Positions 32,800 through 43,003 are shown, numbered from the stretch's first letter. The stretch is DNA of 64,000 bases from Candidatus Zhuqueibacterota bacterium (GCA_029261995.1 JAJDAF010000017.1:1-64000); one strand, 5' to 3'. Translations and numbers: made by a program. Notes: generated from the sequence alone by a model not told the origin.

Positions 32800-33408
32800 T
32801 TGAGCGCAAAGCAAGACAAACGGTCAAGAATCCTGCAAGCCGCTGTAAAAGTCTTTGCGGAAAAAGGCTTTTACAACGCCAAGGTAGCCGAAATCGCCCG
32901 CAAAGCCGGCGTCGCGGATGGCACCATCTACCTCTACTTCAAGAACAAAGACGAGATCCTGATTCTGATTTTCGAAGAAGAAATGGAGCGCGTCATCGCA
33001 CACGTCCGGGCTGAAGTGGAGCAGGAGGGAAACGTGGTAGCCAAGCTACGCAGGTTTGTTCAGACTCACCTTAAGTTCGTAAGAAAGAATCCAAAACTTG
33101 CCCAGGTTTTCCAACTCGAACTCCGGCAAAGCAACAAGTTTATCAAAGAGTACACCGGTTCGAGCCTGAAGGAATATCTCAATATCATTGGGCAACTGGT
33201 TGAAGAAGGTCAGGCGAAAGGCGTGATTCGAACGGATTTGCACCCCGGCCTGGTGAAGCGGGCGTTGTTTGGCGCGCTCGACGAAATCGCAACGCATTGG
33301 CTTCTTCTAAAAAACGGCAGGTACGATCTCAATCAGTCGGCTGAGGAAATAGCCGACATTTTTATACGAGGCATCACGGCAGAGCCGCCGCACGAGCAGC
33401 ATTCCTAA
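32800..33408 (+). CDS. fadR: TetR/AcrR-family regulator of fatty-acid oxidation (FadR type)
   Basis: 202 aa from TTG 32800. The open frame extends back to ATG 32716, but that lies within the operator and encodes a family-unlike Cys/Phe-rich leader, whereas translation from TTG gives the usual SAKQDKRSRILQAAVKVFAEKGF start. The helix-turn-helix is at about residues 30-53 (AEIARKAGVADGTIYLYFKN). The ligand domain fits the long-chain acyl-CoA-responsive FadR-like subgroup. It leads an operon of beta-oxidation and ETF genes (17 bases to the next gene), and the operator before it indicates autorepression relieved by acyl-CoA. Confidence 0.88.
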   Translation: MSAKQDKRSRILQAAVKVFAEKGFYNAKVAEIARKAGVADGTIYLYFKNKDEILILIFEEEMERVIAHVRAEVEQEGNVVAKLRRFVQTHLKFVRKNPKLAQVFQLELRQSNKFIKEYTGSSLKEYLNIIGQLVEEGQAKGVIRTDLHPGLVKRALFGALDEIATHWLLLKNGRYDLNQSAEEIADIFIRGITAEPPHEQHS

Positions 33409-33425
33409 CGGGGAGGAGAGTTATC

Positions 33426-35642
33426 ATGGCAGCAACAGACAACGAAGAAGCAGCGACAAAGAAGAGCAAGACCAAAACAAGCGAGAAAACCGAGCCTGCA
33501 TTTACGCTTGAACTGAAAGCTTCCGGAGTCGCGTTTCTGGTAATTGACGTCAAAGGTGAGAAAGTCAATATCTTATCGTCGCTGGTCATGCAGGAACTCG
33601 ATGCGATGCTTGACCAACTGCACCAGCGCAAGGACGTCAAAGCCCTCATCATTCTTAGCGGTAAGCCGGACAACTTCATCGCCGGCGCGGATGTCAACGA
33701 GATCCGCAACGTCGTGTCACCGACAGAAGGTGCGGAAAAGGCCCAGCTTGGCCAGGCTCTGTTACAGAAGATCAATGAGCTGCCTTTTCCCGTGATTGCC
33801 GCGATTCAAGGTGCTTGCGTCGGCGGCGGCCTGGAGCTGGCGCTGGCTTGCCATTTCCGCATCGCCCGGGTTCATCCCAAAACACGAATTGGCCTGCCGG
33901 AAGTCAAGCTTGGCATTCTGCCCGGCTTTGGTGGAACGCAGCGCTTACCGCGCCTTGTCGGCATTAAGCGTGCTCTGGAACTTATCCTGACCGGCAAGCT
34001 GGTGGATGCTGAAAAGGCCGGTCAAATGGGAATTGTTGACAAAGTCCTGCCGATAGACCATCACGGCTTCATGAAAGCCGAGGCCGAGGAGTTTGCTGTG
34101 GCCGTCCTGCAGAAGTTCAAACGCCACGCCTATGAGAACAAACGGAATGTCAAACGCCTGCAATCTTTTCTTCTGGAGAGCAATTCGTATGGCCGGAATT
34201 TTATGTTCGAGCAGGCCAGGAAGCAGGCCTTGAAAACGACGCGCGGGCACTATCCGGCTCCGCTGAAAGCCCTAGAGGCCGTGCGGCGGGGGATTGGCAT
34301 CTCGCTGCAAAAAGGTCTGGAGATCGAGGCGCAACTGCTCGGCGAGTTAATCGCGACCGAGGTTTGCAAGAATCTGATTTCCCTCTATTCTCTGACCGAA
34401 GAGCTTAGAAAAGACACCGGGGTTGAAAAAGCGAAGTCGGAGCCGCGCGAGATCAAGAATGTCGGTCTGCTGGGCGCGGGCGTCATGGGAGGCGGCATTG
34501 CACAGTTGCTGGCCTTCAAGGGTCTCAACGTCCGCATGAAAGATATCGACCAGAATGCCCTTGACCTGGGGTTCTCGCGGGCAGAGCAGGTGTTTCAGAA
34601 GGCCGTCGATCGTCGCAAGCTGACCAAGGCCAAGATGGAACGCGGTATGAGTCAGATTACCGGCACGCTGGACTACCGCAATTTCGACAATTGCCATTTA
34701 GTGGTCGAGGCCATCGTCGAGAACCTGGAAGTTAAGCAGGCCGTCTTTCAGGAACTGGAAGATGAAGTTGATGACAAAACCATACTCGCTTCCAACACCT
34801 CGTCGCTTTCGATCAGCGACATCGGCTCCAAAGTCAAGAAGTCGGAAAGAGTGGTAGGATTTCATTTTTTCAACCCGGTGCACCGGATGCCGTTGGTGGA
34901 GATTATTCGTGGCGACAAGACCTCTGACGAAACGGTTGTCACGGCCGTGGCGTTTGCCAAACAACTGGGCAAAACCCCTATCGTCGTTAAGAACAGCCCC
35001 GGTTTTCTGGTCAATCGCATCCTGGGACCATATATTAATGAAGGTGCTCTGTTGCTGGAAGATGGCGCCACCATCGAGGAGATCGACCGGGCTATGGTGA
35101 ATTTTGGCATGCCAATGGGCCCGCTGCAGTTGCTGGACGAAGTGGGAATCGATGTCGGCCACAAAGTCGCGCATATCCTTCAGGAGGCGTTTCCCGACCG
35201 CCCGGCGCCATCGCAGATTCTTGAGATCATGCATCATGACGGCCGGCTCGGCAAGAAAGGCGGCAAAGGCTTCTATCTCTACGGTGGCAAGAAAAGCACG
35301 GTTGACCCCGATGTCTACCAGTTGATCAAACACGTCAACCAGTCGAGTAAATTTTCCGAACAGGACGTGCAAAACCGTCTGGTGTTCATCATGCTGAAAG
35401 AAGCCGTGCTCTGCCTGGAAGAAAAAATCGTCCGCCACCCGCGCGATGTCGACACGGGCTTGATTTTCGGGACCGGCTTCCCGCCATTTCGGGGCGGCCT
35501 GCTGCGTCACGCTGACAATCTCGGCCTGGACAAGTGCGTAGAAATCATGCGTGAGCTTGCAAAATTATATGGCGAGCGTTTCGAACCCCCAAAACTACTG
35601 CTCGAACGAGCGGAGAAGAAGGAAACTCTGCGTGAAATGTAA
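33426..35642 (+). CDS. fadJ: FadJ-type enoyl-CoA hydratase/3-hydroxyacyl-CoA dehydrogenase
   Basis: 738 aa. A Lys/Ala/Thr-rich extension (residues 1-25) precedes the crotonase domain (about 28-215; oxyanion-hole blocks [10 protein letters not shown] and [17 protein letters not shown], catalytic Glu in [19 protein letters not shown]). After a linker comes the NAD-binding 3-hydroxyacyl-CoA dehydrogenase domain ([14 protein letters not shown], about 350), the [18 protein letters not shown] active-site block (His about 482) and two C-terminal dehydrogenase repeats. It performs steps two and three of beta-oxidation. It is the second gene of the regulator-led operon. No thiolase gene is present in the window, so that enzyme must be encoded elsewhere. 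Confidence 0.95.
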   Translation: MAATDNEEAATKKSKTKTSEKTEPAFTLELKASGVAFLVIDVKGEKVNILSSLVMQELDAMLDQLHQRKDVKALIILSGKPDNFIAGADVNEIRNVVSPTEGAEKAQLGQALLQKINELPFPVIAAIQGACVGGGLELALACHFRIARVHPKTRIGLPEVKLGILPGFGGTQRLPRLVGIKRALELILTGKLVDAEKAGQMGIVDKVLPIDHHGFMKAEAEEFAVAVLQKFKRHAYENKRNVKRLQSFLLESNSYGRNFMFEQARKQALKTTRGHYPAPLKALEAVRRGIGISLQKGLEIEAQLLGELIATEVCKNLISLYSLTEELRKDTGVEKAKSEPREIKNVGLLGAGVMGGGIAQLLAFKGLNVRMKDIDQNALDLGFSRAEQVFQKAVDRRKLTKAKMERGMSQITGTLDYRNFDNCHLVVEAIVENLEVKQAVFQELEDEVDDKTILASNTSSLSISDIGSKVKKSERVVGFHFFNPVHRMPLVEIIRGDKTSDETVVTAVAFAKQLGKTPIVVKNSPGFLVNRILGPYINEGALLLEDGATIEEIDRAMVNFGMPMGPLQLLDEVGIDVGHKVAHILQEAFPDRPAPSQILEIMHHDGRLGKKGGKGFYLYGGKKSTVDPDVYQLIKHVNQSSKFSEQDVQNRLVFIMLKEAVLCLEEKIVRHPRDVDTGLIFGTGFPPFRGGLLRHADNLGLDKCVEIMRELAKLYGERFEPPKLLLERAEKKETLREM

Positions 35643-35673
35643 AGCCAGCATCCAGAAGACCAAGGAGTAAAAC

Positions 35674-37398
35674 ATGCCTGAACAATTGAGTTTTTGCAAG
35701 TCGCTGTTCGCAGGCGCGATCGAGCAAGAGATTGTTTTCCCATATCCAAGGATTGACGCAGAGGAAGAAGAAAACCTCAGTATGATCCTGGACAGCCTTC
35801 GCCAGTTCGCCAAAGATCACGTCAACTCCAGCGAGATTGACCGCAGCGGTGAAATCCCAAAGGAGATTCTGGGTGGCCTTGCTGAGCTTGGCGTATTTGG
35901 CATGAGCATCCCGGAGGAGTACGGCGGCTACGGCTTTTCATCGACGGCTTACAATCGCGTTTTTGAGGAGATGGCTGCCATCGACGCCTCGCTCGCCGTC
36001 ACCATGGGAGGGCACCAGTCCATCGGTCTCAAGGCTCTCTTGTTGCATGGCAGCGAGGAGCAGAAGAAACGCTATCTGCCGAAATTGGCGAGCGGCGAGT
36101 GGTTTGCGGCATTTGCCCTAACTGAGCCGGGCGCCGGTTCCGACGCTGCCGGGATTCAAACTACAGCAGTCAAGGATGAGTCGAGTGGCGACTATATTTT
36201 GAACGGCAACAAAATTTGGATCACGAACGGCGGCTTCGCTGACTTTTTTACGGTTTTCGCGAAGACCCCAATGGGCGATGGCGGCGAGATGAAGATTTCC
36301 GCGTTTGCGGTGACCCGCGACATGGAAGGTGTCGCCTCCGGCAAGGAAGAAGAGAAGCTCGGCATCCACGGTTCATCAACGACTGAGTTGACGTTTGATA
36401 ATGTCAGAGTCCCGGCGAGCAACTTGATCGGTCCATTGGGCAAAGGCTTCAAAGTCGCCATGGAAGTACTCAACTCAGGGCGGCTCGGATTGGCTGCGGC
36501 CTGCGCCGGCGGCACCAAAAAGTTGACCGCGTTGAGCGTAGACCACGCCATGAACCGCAAGCAATTCAACACGCCGATTGCCAATTTTGAGATGATCCAG
36601 GGGAAGATCAGCGACATGGTGGTTGATGCTTTTGTGGTTGAAAGCATGGTCTATCTCACCACCGGCTTGATTGACCGTGGCGATGTTGATTATTCCCTGG
36701 AATCTGCGATCTGCAAGGTGTACGGTTCGGAGGCTGCATGGCGGACGGTGAGCGAGGCCATGCAGATCGCCGGCGGCCTGGGCTACAGCGCCGAGTATCC
36801 CTATGAGCAGGCCTTGCGCGACGTCCGCATCAATTTGATTTTTGAAGGAACGAATGAAGTGCTGCGAGCCTTCATTGCGCTTGCCGGCATGCAGGAGCAC
36901 GGCGAGTATCTCAAGAAAGTCGGCAAAGCGCTGCAGAATCCACTGGCCGACCTTGGCGTTCTGACGGATTACACGCTGGGCCGAATCAAATCACGCGTCA
37001 GCACCAATCGCCTCGAGGATGTCCATTCTGCCCTGAGCGAGCAGACCGGCAAGTTCGAAGAATACGCAAAGGAACTCCATGTCGCAGTCGAGAAGGTCTT
37101 GACCAAATACCGCAAGGATGTGATTCATCAGGAGTTTCTACTGCAAAGAATTTCTGACATGGTGATTGATCTGTTTGCCATGGTTTCGGTGATCACCCGC
37201 CTTGATTCGATGCTGAAAGAGAAGGGAGAAGATAACGTTCAGAGAGAGTTGACCATTTGCCAGACGTTTTGCGAAGATGCATGGCGCCGCATTCGCCGCA
37301 ACAGTCGCCAGATAGAAAATAACATCGACGCCAGCCGCAAAAAGATAGCCGAGTCAACTTGCGAAACCGGCGGCTACGATTTAGATTTGATCGGATGA
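35674..37398 (+). CDS. Acyl-CoA dehydrogenase, long (VLCAD-like) form
   Basis: 574 aa, about 190 longer than a standard acyl-CoA dehydrogenase. The N-terminal and middle domains are normal (EYGGYGFSSTAYNRVFEEMA, FALTEPGAGSDAAGIQT, WITNGG at about 185). The catalytic base is the Glu of LIFEGTNEVLR (about residue 391). The last 180 residues form an extra helical domain like that of VLCAD/ACAD9-type membrane-associated enzymes. It catalyses the first step of beta-oxidation and passes electrons to ETF, encoded by the next two genes. It lies 31 bases behind fadJ with AAGGAG before ATG 35674. Confidence 0.94.
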   Translation: MPEQLSFCKSLFAGAIEQEIVFPYPRIDAEEEENLSMILDSLRQFAKDHVNSSEIDRSGEIPKEILGGLAELGVFGMSIPEEYGGYGFSSTAYNRVFEEMAAIDASLAVTMGGHQSIGLKALLLHGSEEQKKRYLPKLASGEWFAAFALTEPGAGSDAAGIQTTAVKDESSGDYILNGNKIWITNGGFADFFTVFAKTPMGDGGEMKISAFAVTRDMEGVASGKEEEKLGIHGSSTTELTFDNVRVPASNLIGPLGKGFKVAMEVLNSGRLGLAAACAGGTKKLTALSVDHAMNRKQFNTPIANFEMIQGKISDMVVDAFVVESMVYLTTGLIDRGDVDYSLESAICKVYGSEAAWRTVSEAMQIAGGLGYSAEYPYEQALRDVRINLIFEGTNEVLRAFIALAGMQEHGEYLKKVGKALQNPLADLGVLTDYTLGRIKSRVSTNRLEDVHSALSEQTGKFEEYAKELHVAVEKVLTKYRKDVIHQEFLLQRISDMVIDLFAMVSVITRLDSMLKEKGEDNVQRELTICQTFCEDAWRRIRRNSRQIENNIDASRKKIAESTCETGGYDLDLIG

Positions 37399-37497
37399 AA
37401 AAAGTTGCTTTCGAGTTCAGAAATTGTACATTCAGGATGGTTTTAACCATCACGAACTCAAGCCATAACGATTCACAGCCAGTATAAGGAGAATCCA

Positions 37498-38286
37498 GTG
37501 AAGATCATCGTTTGCATGAAGCAGGTACCGGTGCAAGACTCGCTCCTGAAGATCACTGATGACAGCCGGTGGGTCCAGGAGGCCGAGTTGAATTATGAGA
37601 TCAACGAGAGCGACCACTACGCTCTTGAAACAGCCCTGCTTCTCAAAGAGGAGCACGGCGGCGAGGTGGTTATCCTGACAATGGGACCTAGACGGGTCAA
37701 GGAAGCCATCAAACAGGGGCTGGCCAAAGGCGCCGACCGCGCCCTGCATATCAACAATGAGAGTTTCACAACGTTGGACATATTTATCAATGCAAAACTC
37801 CTGGCTGCGGCGATTCAGCAGGAAGAAGCGGACCTGGTGCTGACGGGTCTACAAACTGACGACTATGGGTTTGGCCAGACAGGTGTGATCCTGGCAGAGA
37901 AACTTGGCTTGCCGCACGCCTCCATCGTCATGGAGATCCTGAAGCAGGACGGCAGCATTAAGGTGAAACGGGAGATGGAAAGTGGCTGGTTCCAGTCTGT
38001 AGAGCTGCCGTTGCCCGCGCTTCTCACTATTCAGTCCGGTATCAGCCAGATTCGCTATGCAACCATCAAGGGAATAATGATGGCCAAAAAGAAGGAAATC
38101 AAGGAGCTGAGTTTGAGCGACTTGGGCTTAGCCGAAGGCGATGTCGATGACAGCACGAGCAGCCTCAAGTTTCACAAGCTCTACGTGCCGGAGAAGACGA
38201 AACAGGCCGAACTCCTGGAAGGTGACCCCAAGGATGTCGCCGCCCAGTTGGTGCATAAGCTCAAGAACGAGGCGAAGGTTTTCTAG
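37498..38286 (+). CDS. etfB: Electron transfer flavoprotein beta subunit
   Basis: 262 aa, normal length. The start KIIVCMKQVPVQDS, the NESDHYALETALLLKE segment, AKGADRALH and the GLQTDDYGFGQTG block are typical of EtfB, which binds AMP in the ETF heterodimer. It starts at GTG 37498, with AAGGAG seven bases before. It receives electrons from the acyl-CoA dehydrogenase encoded upstream and forms the dimer with the product of the next gene. The 99-base gap before it contains a short hairpin. Confidence 0.95.
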   Translation: MKIIVCMKQVPVQDSLLKITDDSRWVQEAELNYEINESDHYALETALLLKEEHGGEVVILTMGPRRVKEAIKQGLAKGADRALHINNESFTTLDIFINAKLLAAAIQQEEADLVLTGLQTDDYGFGQTGVILAEKLGLPHASIVMEILKQDGSIKVKREMESGWFQSVELPLPALLTIQSGISQIRYATIKGIMMAKKKEIKELSLSDLGLAEGDVDDSTSSLKFHKLYVPEKTKQAELLEGDPKDVAAQLVHKLKNEAKVF

Positions 38287-38353
38287 CGCTCGATTCGAAA
38301 CAGGATCGAGACCTTTTTGTTGAAAACGAACCCGATAAAAGGAGTTTTGAGAT

Positions 38354-39337
38354 ATGAGTGTTGACATTTTAGTGGTCGCGGAGCAGAGAGACGGTGTTCT
38401 CAATCGCTCGACCCTTGAAGCAGTAGTCGCCGGGCAAGAACTCGGCAAACAACTTGGCAAGGAAGTGGCGCTGGTCGCGCTTGGCAAAGGGATTTCCTCT
38501 CTTGCCGAAGAATTGACGTCTAAGGGTGTCAAAGAAGTTTTGACCGTGGATGACGACAAGCTCTCGGATTACACCCCGGACGGCTATGCCGGCGCGTTGC
38601 AACAGGTGATCGCCGCCGAAAATCCCGCCTACGTGCTTTTTAGTCACACCTACACGGTTCGCGATTACGCTCCCAAGTTGGCGATGAAACTGGAGCGCCC
38701 GCTGGTCAGCGACTGCGTCCGTTACAAGATGGACGGCAATGCACTGGTGTTCGTGCGTCAGGTTTTTCAGGGTAAGATCGATGCTGATTTCACCTTTGAA
38801 GGCGACGGCCCACATCTGGTGAGTTTCCAGGTTGGCGCTTTCAATGCCGATAATCTGGAGACGAGTGGCGCTGCGGGCGCTGTTCGAAACCTTAGCCTCT
38901 CGATGGACAACGTCGAGATACGTACAAAGGTGTTGGACGTTTTTGAAGGCGTAAAGCAGGAAGTCGATCTTAGCAAAGCAGACCGCATCGTGTCTGTGGG
39001 TCGCGGGGTCAAAAAATCCGAAAATATCGAAATGATGAAAGACCTTGCCGCGGCTCTTGGCGCCGAAATGGGCGCTTCTCGCCCCGTATGCGATGACGGC
39101 TGGCTGCCGCTGGACCGGCAAGTGGGCAGTTCCGGCCAGACCGTCGCTCCGAAGTTGTACTTCGCCGTCGGGATTTCGGGGGCCATTCAACACATCGTCG
39201 GCATGAAGAATTCAGGTACGATTGTGGCAATCAATAAGGACCCGCACGCGCCAATCTTCGACATCGCTGATTACGGCATCGTGGCTGACCTGTTTGAAGT
39301 CATCCCTGAAGTCATTAGCGCTTTGAAAGAAAGTTGA
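38354..39337 (+). CDS. etfA: Electron transfer flavoprotein alpha subunit
   Basis: 327 aa. The N-terminal domain starts DILVVAEQRDGVLNRSTLEAV; the FAD-binding C-terminal domain carries VSVGRGVKKSENIEM, PVCDDGWLPLDRQVGSSGQTV and YFAVGISGAIQHIVGM, then INKDPHAPIFDIADYGIVADL, the EtfA signature. It carries the FAD that shuttles electrons from acyl-CoA dehydrogenase to a quinone oxidoreductase (ETF-QO is not in the window). ATG 38354 follows AAAGGAG. It is the last enzyme gene of the operon. Confidence 0.96.
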   Translation: MSVDILVVAEQRDGVLNRSTLEAVVAGQELGKQLGKEVALVALGKGISSLAEELTSKGVKEVLTVDDDKLSDYTPDGYAGALQQVIAAENPAYVLFSHTYTVRDYAPKLAMKLERPLVSDCVRYKMDGNALVFVRQVFQGKIDADFTFEGDGPHLVSFQVGAFNADNLETSGAAGAVRNLSLSMDNVEIRTKVLDVFEGVKQEVDLSKADRIVSVGRGVKKSENIEMMKDLAAALGAEMGASRPVCDDGWLPLDRQVGSSGQTVAPKLYFAVGISGAIQHIVGMKNSGTIVAINKDPHAPIFDIADYGIVADLFEVIPEVISALKES

Positions 39338-39366
39338 GACAAGTGGGTAAGTACATAGGAGAGAAC

Positions 39367-39894
39367 ATGACAAAGAAGAGCGTCAACGCCCGGGTTTTGA
39401 ATGGCATTCTGGTTTTCACTTTGCTGGCGTTGGCTTGTGCGGGTGGTCAGAAGACTACCAGGCCGTCAAAGACTTCAAAAGTCACTCGCGACATGAGCGG
39501 CATGAAAGAGGACTTTAACCCAATCGACCTGAATGACGATGATCTGCCAATCGAGGATGTCTATGAGTCGGTTGGCGGCGATGCCAACGCGCCGGAAAAT
39601 GCCCGGGCCGCGTCCTCGGACACTGTGGGTACGGGTTACCGCATCCAAATCATTCAAACGACCGAGCCCGACGAGGCCCGCGATGTTCAAAGTGACGCGA
39701 TTCTGCGTTTCGACAATGATGTCTATCGCATCTTTGACCCACCGTTTTACAAAGTCCGCGTGGGTGATTTTGTCAATTGGAATGATGCGGAGAGCTTGCA
39801 GAAACTCGCAATCCAGAAGGGCTTTCGCGACGCTTGGGTGGTGCGCACCCAAGTGAATCTGAAAAAGGCCTACCGCTGGATGGACGAATTCTAG
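39367..39894 (+). CDS. SPOR-domain lipoprotein
   Basis: 175 aa from ATG 39367 (GGAGAG just upstream; the ATG-less upstream part overlaps the ETF end and is rejected). Lipobox LALAC gives a lipidated Cys at about residue 23. A low-complexity acidic linker leads to a C-terminal SPOR domain (about 95-165, GYRIQIIQTTEPDEAR and FYKVRVGDFVNWNDAESL). SPOR domains bind denuded peptidoglycan at division sites. It is probably co-transcribed with the ETF genes, although functionally unrelated. Confidence 0.85.
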   Translation: MTKKSVNARVLNGILVFTLLALACAGGQKTTRPSKTSKVTRDMSGMKEDFNPIDLNDDDLPIEDVYESVGGDANAPENARAASSDTVGTGYRIQIIQTTEPDEARDVQSDAILRFDNDVYRIFDPPFYKVRVGDFVNWNDAESLQKLAIQKGFRDAWVVRTQVNLKKAYRWMDEF

Positions 39895-39906
39895 AGAGAT
39901 GCACCT

Positions 39907-39942
39907 CTGGCGAAGCCACCCCTGCAACGGTGGTTTCGCCAG
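39907..39942. terminator. Strong hairpin after the operon
   Basis: CTGGCGAAGCCACC (39907-39920) pairs with GGTGGTTTCGCCAG (39929-39942), 14 pairs with one G-T, loop of eight. There is no T-run behind it. A termination or mRNA-stabilising role at the end of the fatty-acid operon is likely. Confidence 0.65.
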
Positions 39943-40084
39943 CATGTTTCCCACGACCTGCGTATCGACTTTCGCGACGTGGCAGGCGCCCTGCGAATTG
40001 ATGTTTCAAGCCCTGCAAGTCTTATTGTGCCACACCAGACGTATCCTGATTTATCCGCAAGAACCTGAAAGCAAATAATTTAGC

Positions 40085-40113
40085 TTGTAATACGGGGCAA
40101 AATGTATTATATT
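40085..40113 (+). promoter_or_regulatory. Promoter of the yebC-ruv cluster
   Basis: TTGTAA (40085-40090), 17-base spacer, TATATT (40108-40113), followed by AAGG. The ribosome site AGGAGGG and ATG 40139 come 20-25 bases later. Confidence 0.65.
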
Positions 40114-40138
40114 TAAGGCTAATATTTAGGAGGGTTTT

Positions 40139-40888
40139 ATGTCAGGCCATTCTAAGTGGAATACGATCAAACGCAAGAAGGCCAAGGTAGATGCCGAACG
40201 GGGCAAGGCCTTCACGCGGCTCATCAAAGATATTACCATCGCCGCCAGAGAAAGTGGTGGTGACGAGGCAGCCAATCCTAAGTTGAGAACCGCCGTTATT
40301 GCCGCACGCGGCGCCAACATGCCGTCTGCCAATATCGAGCGGGCAATCAAAAAAGGAACGGGTGAACTTCCGGGTGTCGTCTACGAGGAGGGCATTCTGG
40401 AAGGCTATGGCCCTGGTGGTATCGCCATTTACATCGACATGTTGACGGACAACCGCAAGCGAACTGTTGCTGAGGTCAGACACATTCTGACCAAGCATGG
40501 TGGTAACCTGGCGGAGTCGGGCGCTGTTGCCTGGATGTTCGAGAAAAAAGGACAGATCACGGTTCCGAAAGAAGGCCTGGACGAAGACAACTTGCTGATG
40601 ATTGTAATGGATGCCGGCGGCGAGGACATGGCCGGGGATGATGATGTCTTTGAGATTACAGCATCGACCGACGACTTGGAGTCCATTCGTAAAGCGCTTG
40701 AGTCGAACGACATCAAGATTGAGTCGTACGGCCTGACCATGAACCCCAAGAATACCATCAAAGTTGAAGTTAAGGAGGCGGGGCAGCTCTTGAAGATTCT
40801 GGATTTGCTGGAAGAGCACGATGACGTTCAGCAGGTGTACTCGAACTTTGACATAGACGAAGCCGTTATAGAACAATTGGAATCATAA
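40139..40888 (+). CDS. yebC: YebC/PmpR-family protein
   Basis: 249 aa, standard length. The family start SGHSKWNTIKRKKAKVDAER, the AARGANMPSANIERAIKKG block and the GPGGIAIYIDMLTDNRKRT block are all present. YebC proteins act as transcriptional regulators, and some relieve ribosome stalling at proline-rich stretches. Position directly before ruvC is the usual arrangement. It is preceded by a promoter at 40085-40113. Confidence 0.97.
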   Translation: MSGHSKWNTIKRKKAKVDAERGKAFTRLIKDITIAARESGGDEAANPKLRTAVIAARGANMPSANIERAIKKGTGELPGVVYEEGILEGYGPGGIAIYIDMLTDNRKRTVAEVRHILTKHGGNLAESGAVAWMFEKKGQITVPKEGLDEDNLLMIVMDAGGEDMAGDDDVFEITASTDDLESIRKALESNDIKIESYGLTMNPKNTIKVEVKEAGQLLKILDLLEEHDDVQQVYSNFDIDEAVIEQLES

Positions 40889-40901
40889 GGACTGGGAGGA
40901 C

Positions 40902-41381
40902 ATGCGCGTTCTCGGCCTTGACCCGGGTACCCGGGTCATGGGATTTGGCGTCATTGAGACGAATGGCGGTGAGCCGCGTGTGCTGGACTGTGGTTGCTTG
41001 AGGCTCTCTTCCAAAGATGCATTCCCTGAGCGACTCAGGAAAATTTACGCTGAGGTCTGCCGCATCGTCGAAACCTATCGGCCGGACGAGTTTGCGATAG
41101 AGAATCTCTTCTACGCGAAGAACCCAAAAGTGGCGATTAAAATGGGGCACGCGCGTGGCGTCGCAATTGTCGCTGCAGTCAACCATCGCATCCCTGCCGC
41201 GGAATATTCTCCCAGAGAAATCAAACTATCGGTGGCCGGCAATGGCGCTGCTTCGAAAGAACAGGTACAAAGGATGGTGGGCCATCTGCTTCACCTGCGC
41301 GAGTTACCTGAGCCGTTCGATGTGTCGGATGCTCTGGCGGTCGCACTTTGCCATTTTCACAGACGGAGCAGTGTGATATGA
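40902..41381 (+). CDS. ruvC: Holliday junction resolvase RuvC
   Basis: 159 aa. Catalytic acidic residues are Asp 7 in VLGLDPGTRVMGFG, the Glu in FAIENLFYAKN (about 68) and the paired Asp of DVSDALAVALCH near the C-terminus. It cuts four-way DNA junctions with RuvAB. It begins 13 bases behind yebC with GGGAGG before ATG 40902. Its TGA overlaps the ruvA ATG by four bases (ATGA). Confidence 0.97.
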   Translation: MRVLGLDPGTRVMGFGVIETNGGEPRVLDCGCLRLSSKDAFPERLRKIYAEVCRIVETYRPDEFAIENLFYAKNPKVAIKMGHARGVAIVAAVNHRIPAAEYSPREIKLSVAGNGAASKEQVQRMVGHLLHLRELPEPFDVSDALAVALCHFHRRSSVI

Positions 41382-41974
41382 TTGCGCATATCGAAGGCCG
41401 GATTGATGAAAAAGCGCCGGCACGAGTGGTGGTGGACGTAAACGGAATTGGATATGAACTCCTGATTCCCGTTTCAACTTACGACGGACTGCCGCAGGAA
41501 GGCGAAACCACAAGATTCTTGACGTACCAGCATGTTCGCGAGGATCAACTGGTTTTGTTTGGGTTCGCCACGCCCAAGGAGAAATGGATGTTCACAAAGC
41601 TGATTTCCGTTTCCGGGATCGGCCCAAAGCTGGCGCTCGGCGTTCTTTCCGGCTGTCCCATTGAGCAACTCGCCGGCTTCATTGTCAACGGCGATGTGGA
41701 TCGCCTTTGCAAACTGCCTGGAATCGGCAAGAAGACGGCTCAGCGGTTGAACTTGGAGTTGAAAGACAAGCTTGGGGAGATGCACTTGGGACTCGATGAC
41801 AGCTCACTGGCAGCGGCAGCTTCGAAAAACGGCGATTTTGAAGAAGCCATTCTCGCGCTCGTGTCTCTGGGGTTGGCGAGAAGCGATGCGGAAAGAAGCG
41901 TCTCCAGGCTCTTGGCCGCCCAACCAGATTTGGGTGTAGACGAATTGGTTAAACGCTCGCTGCAGAAGTCATAG
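41378..41974 (+). CDS. ruvA: Holliday junction DNA helicase subunit RuvA
   Basis: 198 aa. The start MIAHIEGRIDEKAPARVVVDVNG is canonical (the earlier in-frame ATG at 41348 lies within ruvC). Helix-hairpin-helix DNA-binding motifs are at LISVSGIGPKLALGVLSG and RLCKLPGIGKKTAQRLNLEL; the C-terminal domain that contacts RuvB follows an Ala/Ser linker. Translationally coupled to ruvC. Confidence 0.97.
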   Translation: MIAHIEGRIDEKAPARVVVDVNGIGYELLIPVSTYDGLPQEGETTRFLTYQHVREDQLVLFGFATPKEKWMFTKLISVSGIGPKLALGVLSGCPIEQLAGFIVNGDVDRLCKLPGIGKKTAQRLNLELKDKLGEMHLGLDDSSLAAAASKNGDFEEAILALVSLGLARSDAERSVSRLLAAQPDLGVDELVKRSLQKS

Positions 41975-41977
41975 TGA

Positions 41978-43003
41978 ATGCAGGAAGATAGAAATACAAT
42001 TCCCGAACAGATCCCCGGCGAGCTTGAATTCGACCGGACGCTCCGGCCGCGGACTATGGATGACTTCGTCGGACAAGATGGCATCAAGGATAATCTCAAG
42101 GTGTTTATCGGGGCTGCGAAGGGCCGCGAAGAAGCCCTCGATCACTGCCTTTTTTATGGGCCTCCGGGCCTCGGCAAGACTACGCTGGCGCACATTATCG
42201 CCGTCGAGTTGGGGAGCAACATAAAAGTGACGTCCGGCCCTGCGCTTGACAAGCCCGCGGATCTCGCGGGACTATTGACAAATCTCGGTGAGCGCGATGT
42301 CCTGTTCATCGATGAAATTCATAGATTGAACCGCGTGATCGAAGAGTATTTGTACCCAGCGATGGAAGACTATAAACTTGACATCATCATCGACCGTGGC
42401 GCGAATGCCCGAACGATTCAGATCAACCTCCCCAGGTTTACGCTGGTGGGAGCGACGACCCGGGCTGGCCTATTGACTTCGCCGCTACGTTCTCGTTTTG
42501 GCGTGGTCAATAGGCTGGATTTCTACCGGCCCGAGGAACTCATGAGTATTATCCTCAGGTCAGCAAAAATTCTGGATGTTGAACTGACAGATGACGCCGC
42601 TCTTGAGATCGCGGCTCGCTCGCGTGGCACAGCCCGTATCGCGAACCGCCTGCTGCGCCGAATTAGGGACTTCGCTCAGGTCGAAGGCGATGGCGTCATC
42701 ACCCGAGACCTGGCAGAAGCGTCACTGAACAAGCTGGACGTAGACCATCTCGGTCTGGATGAGATGGATAAGCGAATTCTGCGCGTCATGCTCGACAAAT
42801 TCAATGGCGGACCGGTTGGCATTAGCACGCTTGCTGTCGCCATTGGGGAACAGGGGGAAACTCTGGAAGAAATATATGAACCTTATCTGATACAGGAAGG
42901 CCTGCTGCAACGGACCCCGCGTGGCCGCGTTGCCACAGAGCTGACCTATCGCCATTTCGGCAGGATTAAAGACAAAGTGCCGCAACAGCGCAAGCTGTTC
43001 TAA
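41978..43003 (+). CDS. ruvB: Holliday junction branch-migration ATPase RuvB
   Basis: 341 aa. Walker [13 protein letters not shown] (about residues 62-73), Walker [11 protein letters not shown] (about 109-118), sensor and arginine-finger regions ([19 protein letters not shown]) and the winged-helix C-terminus ([25 protein letters not shown]). It drives junction migration together with RuvA. It starts three bases behind ruvA, completing a yebC-ruvCAB unit. Confidence 0.97.
   Translation: MQEDRNTIPEQIPGELEFDRTLRPRTMDDFVGQDGIKDNLKVFIGAAKGREEALDHCLFYGPPGLGKTTLAHIIAVELGSNIKVTSGPALDKPADLAGLLTNLGERDVLFIDEIHRLNRVIEEYLYPAMEDYKLDIIIDRGANARTIQINLPRFTLVGATTRAGLLTSPLRSRFGVVNRLDFYRPEELMSIILRSAKILDVELTDDAALEIAARSRGTARIANRLLRRIRDFAQVEGDGVITRDLAEASLNKLDVDHLGLDEMDKRILRVMLDKFNGGPVGISTLAVAIGEQGETLEEIYEPYLIQEGLLQRTPRGRVATELTYRHFGRIKDKVPQQRKLF

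Noticed and set aside
38369-39193. 274-codon minus-strand frame opposite etfA, and a similar 327-codon frame opposite fusA (59926-60909)
   Set aside because: Both are antisense shadows of strongly conserved genes with no matching family.
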